Shown piece after piece: positions 4,976 to 5,426 of a stretch of DNA of 5,426 bases (within the stretch, counting starts at the first letter, position 1; every line of letters starts with the position of its first letter). Made by a program: the position numbers and the translations under genes. Origin of the DNA: Phycisphaerales bacterium (GTDB lineage Bacteria; Planctomycetota; Phycisphaerae; Tepidisphaerales; Tepidisphaeraceae). Below the pieces are notes generated by a model. That model did not search any database. It had not been told where the DNA came from and was given only the letters and a program-made list of their open reading frames with translations. The stretch is from the NCBI GenBank assembly GCA_028288945.1, contig JAQGHH010000583.1, positions 1 through 5,426 of the forward strand, read 5' to 3'.

Positions 4976-5426
4976 ATGCTCGAATGGGTCTACTACATCC
5001 TCCTGGCCGCGGTGCTGATCGCGGGATTGTATATCAACCTCGTCGGGGCACCGGGGCTTTGGATGATGGTGGGCGGGACGATTATCTACGGCCTGGCGAC
5101 GCACTGGCGGTACGTCGGGCTCAAGTCGGTCGTGGCGGTGATCGCGATCGCCGGGCTTGCGGAACTGGCGGAGTTCGTGGTGGCAGGCGCGCACGCCAAA
5201 CGCGCGGGCGCCAGTCGCCGCGGCCTGATCGGTGCCATCATCGGCGGCATCGTCGGCGCAATCTTCTTCACCGCGATCCTCCCCATCCCCATCCTCGGAA
5301 CGATCTTCGGCGTGTGCCTGGGCACCTTCCTTGGCGCGATCCTTGGCGAAGTAATGGGCGGCACCCAGGTCGGCAGTTCCCTCCGCGTGGGCGTCGGTGC
5401 GGCGAAGGGCCGACTGCTCGGCATTC
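4976..5426 (+). CDS. DUF456 family membrane protein (3' end outside the window)
   Basis: 150 codons are visible from the ATG at 4976, and the frame is still open at the right edge; family members are usually about 160 residues, so little is missing. The protein is almost entirely hydrophobic with glycine-rich helices at about 5-22, 28-42, 48-70, 83-102 and 104-125. Family marks are the early GAPGLW (24-29), the central ELAEFVVAGAHAKRAGASRRG (63-83) and the IGGIVGAI and PIPILGT...GTFLGAILGE blocks (89-125). DUF456 proteins are inner-membrane proteins of unknown function. There is no Shine-Dalgarno before the ATG; the 7-bp repeat array ends seven bases upstream. It may be cotranscribed with the sigma-like gene, but the repeats between them make that uncertain. 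Confidence 0.9.
   Translation, partial: MLEWVYYILLAAVLIAGLYINLVGAPGLWMMVGGTIIYGLATHWRYVGLKSVVAVIAIAGLAELAEFVVAGAHAKRAGASRRGLIGAIIGGIVGAIFFTAILPIPILGTIFGVCLGTFLGAILGEVMGGTQVGSSLRVGVGAAKGRLLGI

Noticed and set aside
4955..5424. Minus-strand frames across the DUF456 gene
   Set aside because: The plus strand gives a clear DUF456 protein; the minus frames are proline- and arginine-rich shadows.

Overview
The window is GC-rich bacterial DNA, with coding regions biased to G or C at the third codon position. It holds two complete genes of no recognised family, one PEP-CTERM surface protein gene, one sigma-factor-like gene, and two genes cut by the window edges. A PEP-CTERM protein, a DUF456 membrane protein, an atypical sigma-like protein and heptanucleotide repeats between genes together suggest an environmental bacterium, most likely a planctomycete or a neighbour of that group. 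That placement is inference; there is no rRNA or other marker gene here.

Layout. Bases 1-131 are the 3' end of a plus-strand gene, closed by a strong hairpin terminator (161-186) and an 11-G run. Three minus-strand genes follow. The first (267-1664) encodes a secreted protein built as two consecutive PEP-CTERM proteins in one reading frame, each with its own signal peptide, beta-rich domain and C-terminal sorting signal. The second (1911-2390) is a small acidic soluble orphan. The third (2631-3464) is a probable lipoprotein orphan. Each has a good Shine-Dalgarno site. Between the second and third lies a plus-strand stretch with strong coding signature but no start and a frameshift, which looks like a gene remnant.

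Bases 3465-4087 hold no convincing gene. Their right half is AT-richer and rich in possible control sites: a sigma-54-type promoter match, a 19-bp palindrome whose half-site recurs exactly 100 bp downstream, a 10-bp inverted repeat, and a TATGAT box placed so close to the next ATG that the mRNA could be leaderless. Bases 4088-4786 encode an ECF-sigma-like protein with a poorly conserved region 2, a recognisable region 4 and a C-terminal membrane anchor.

After it come two arrays of 7-bp repeats in opposite orientation (4841-4897 and 4927-4968). The second ends seven bases before the ATG of a DUF456 membrane protein that runs off the right edge. The strongest candidates for something new are the double PEP-CTERM protein, the membrane-anchored sigma-like protein with its dense upstream control region, and the heptamer arrays that occupy the leader of the DUF456 gene. 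No mobile element, CRISPR array, tRNA or rRNA was seen.
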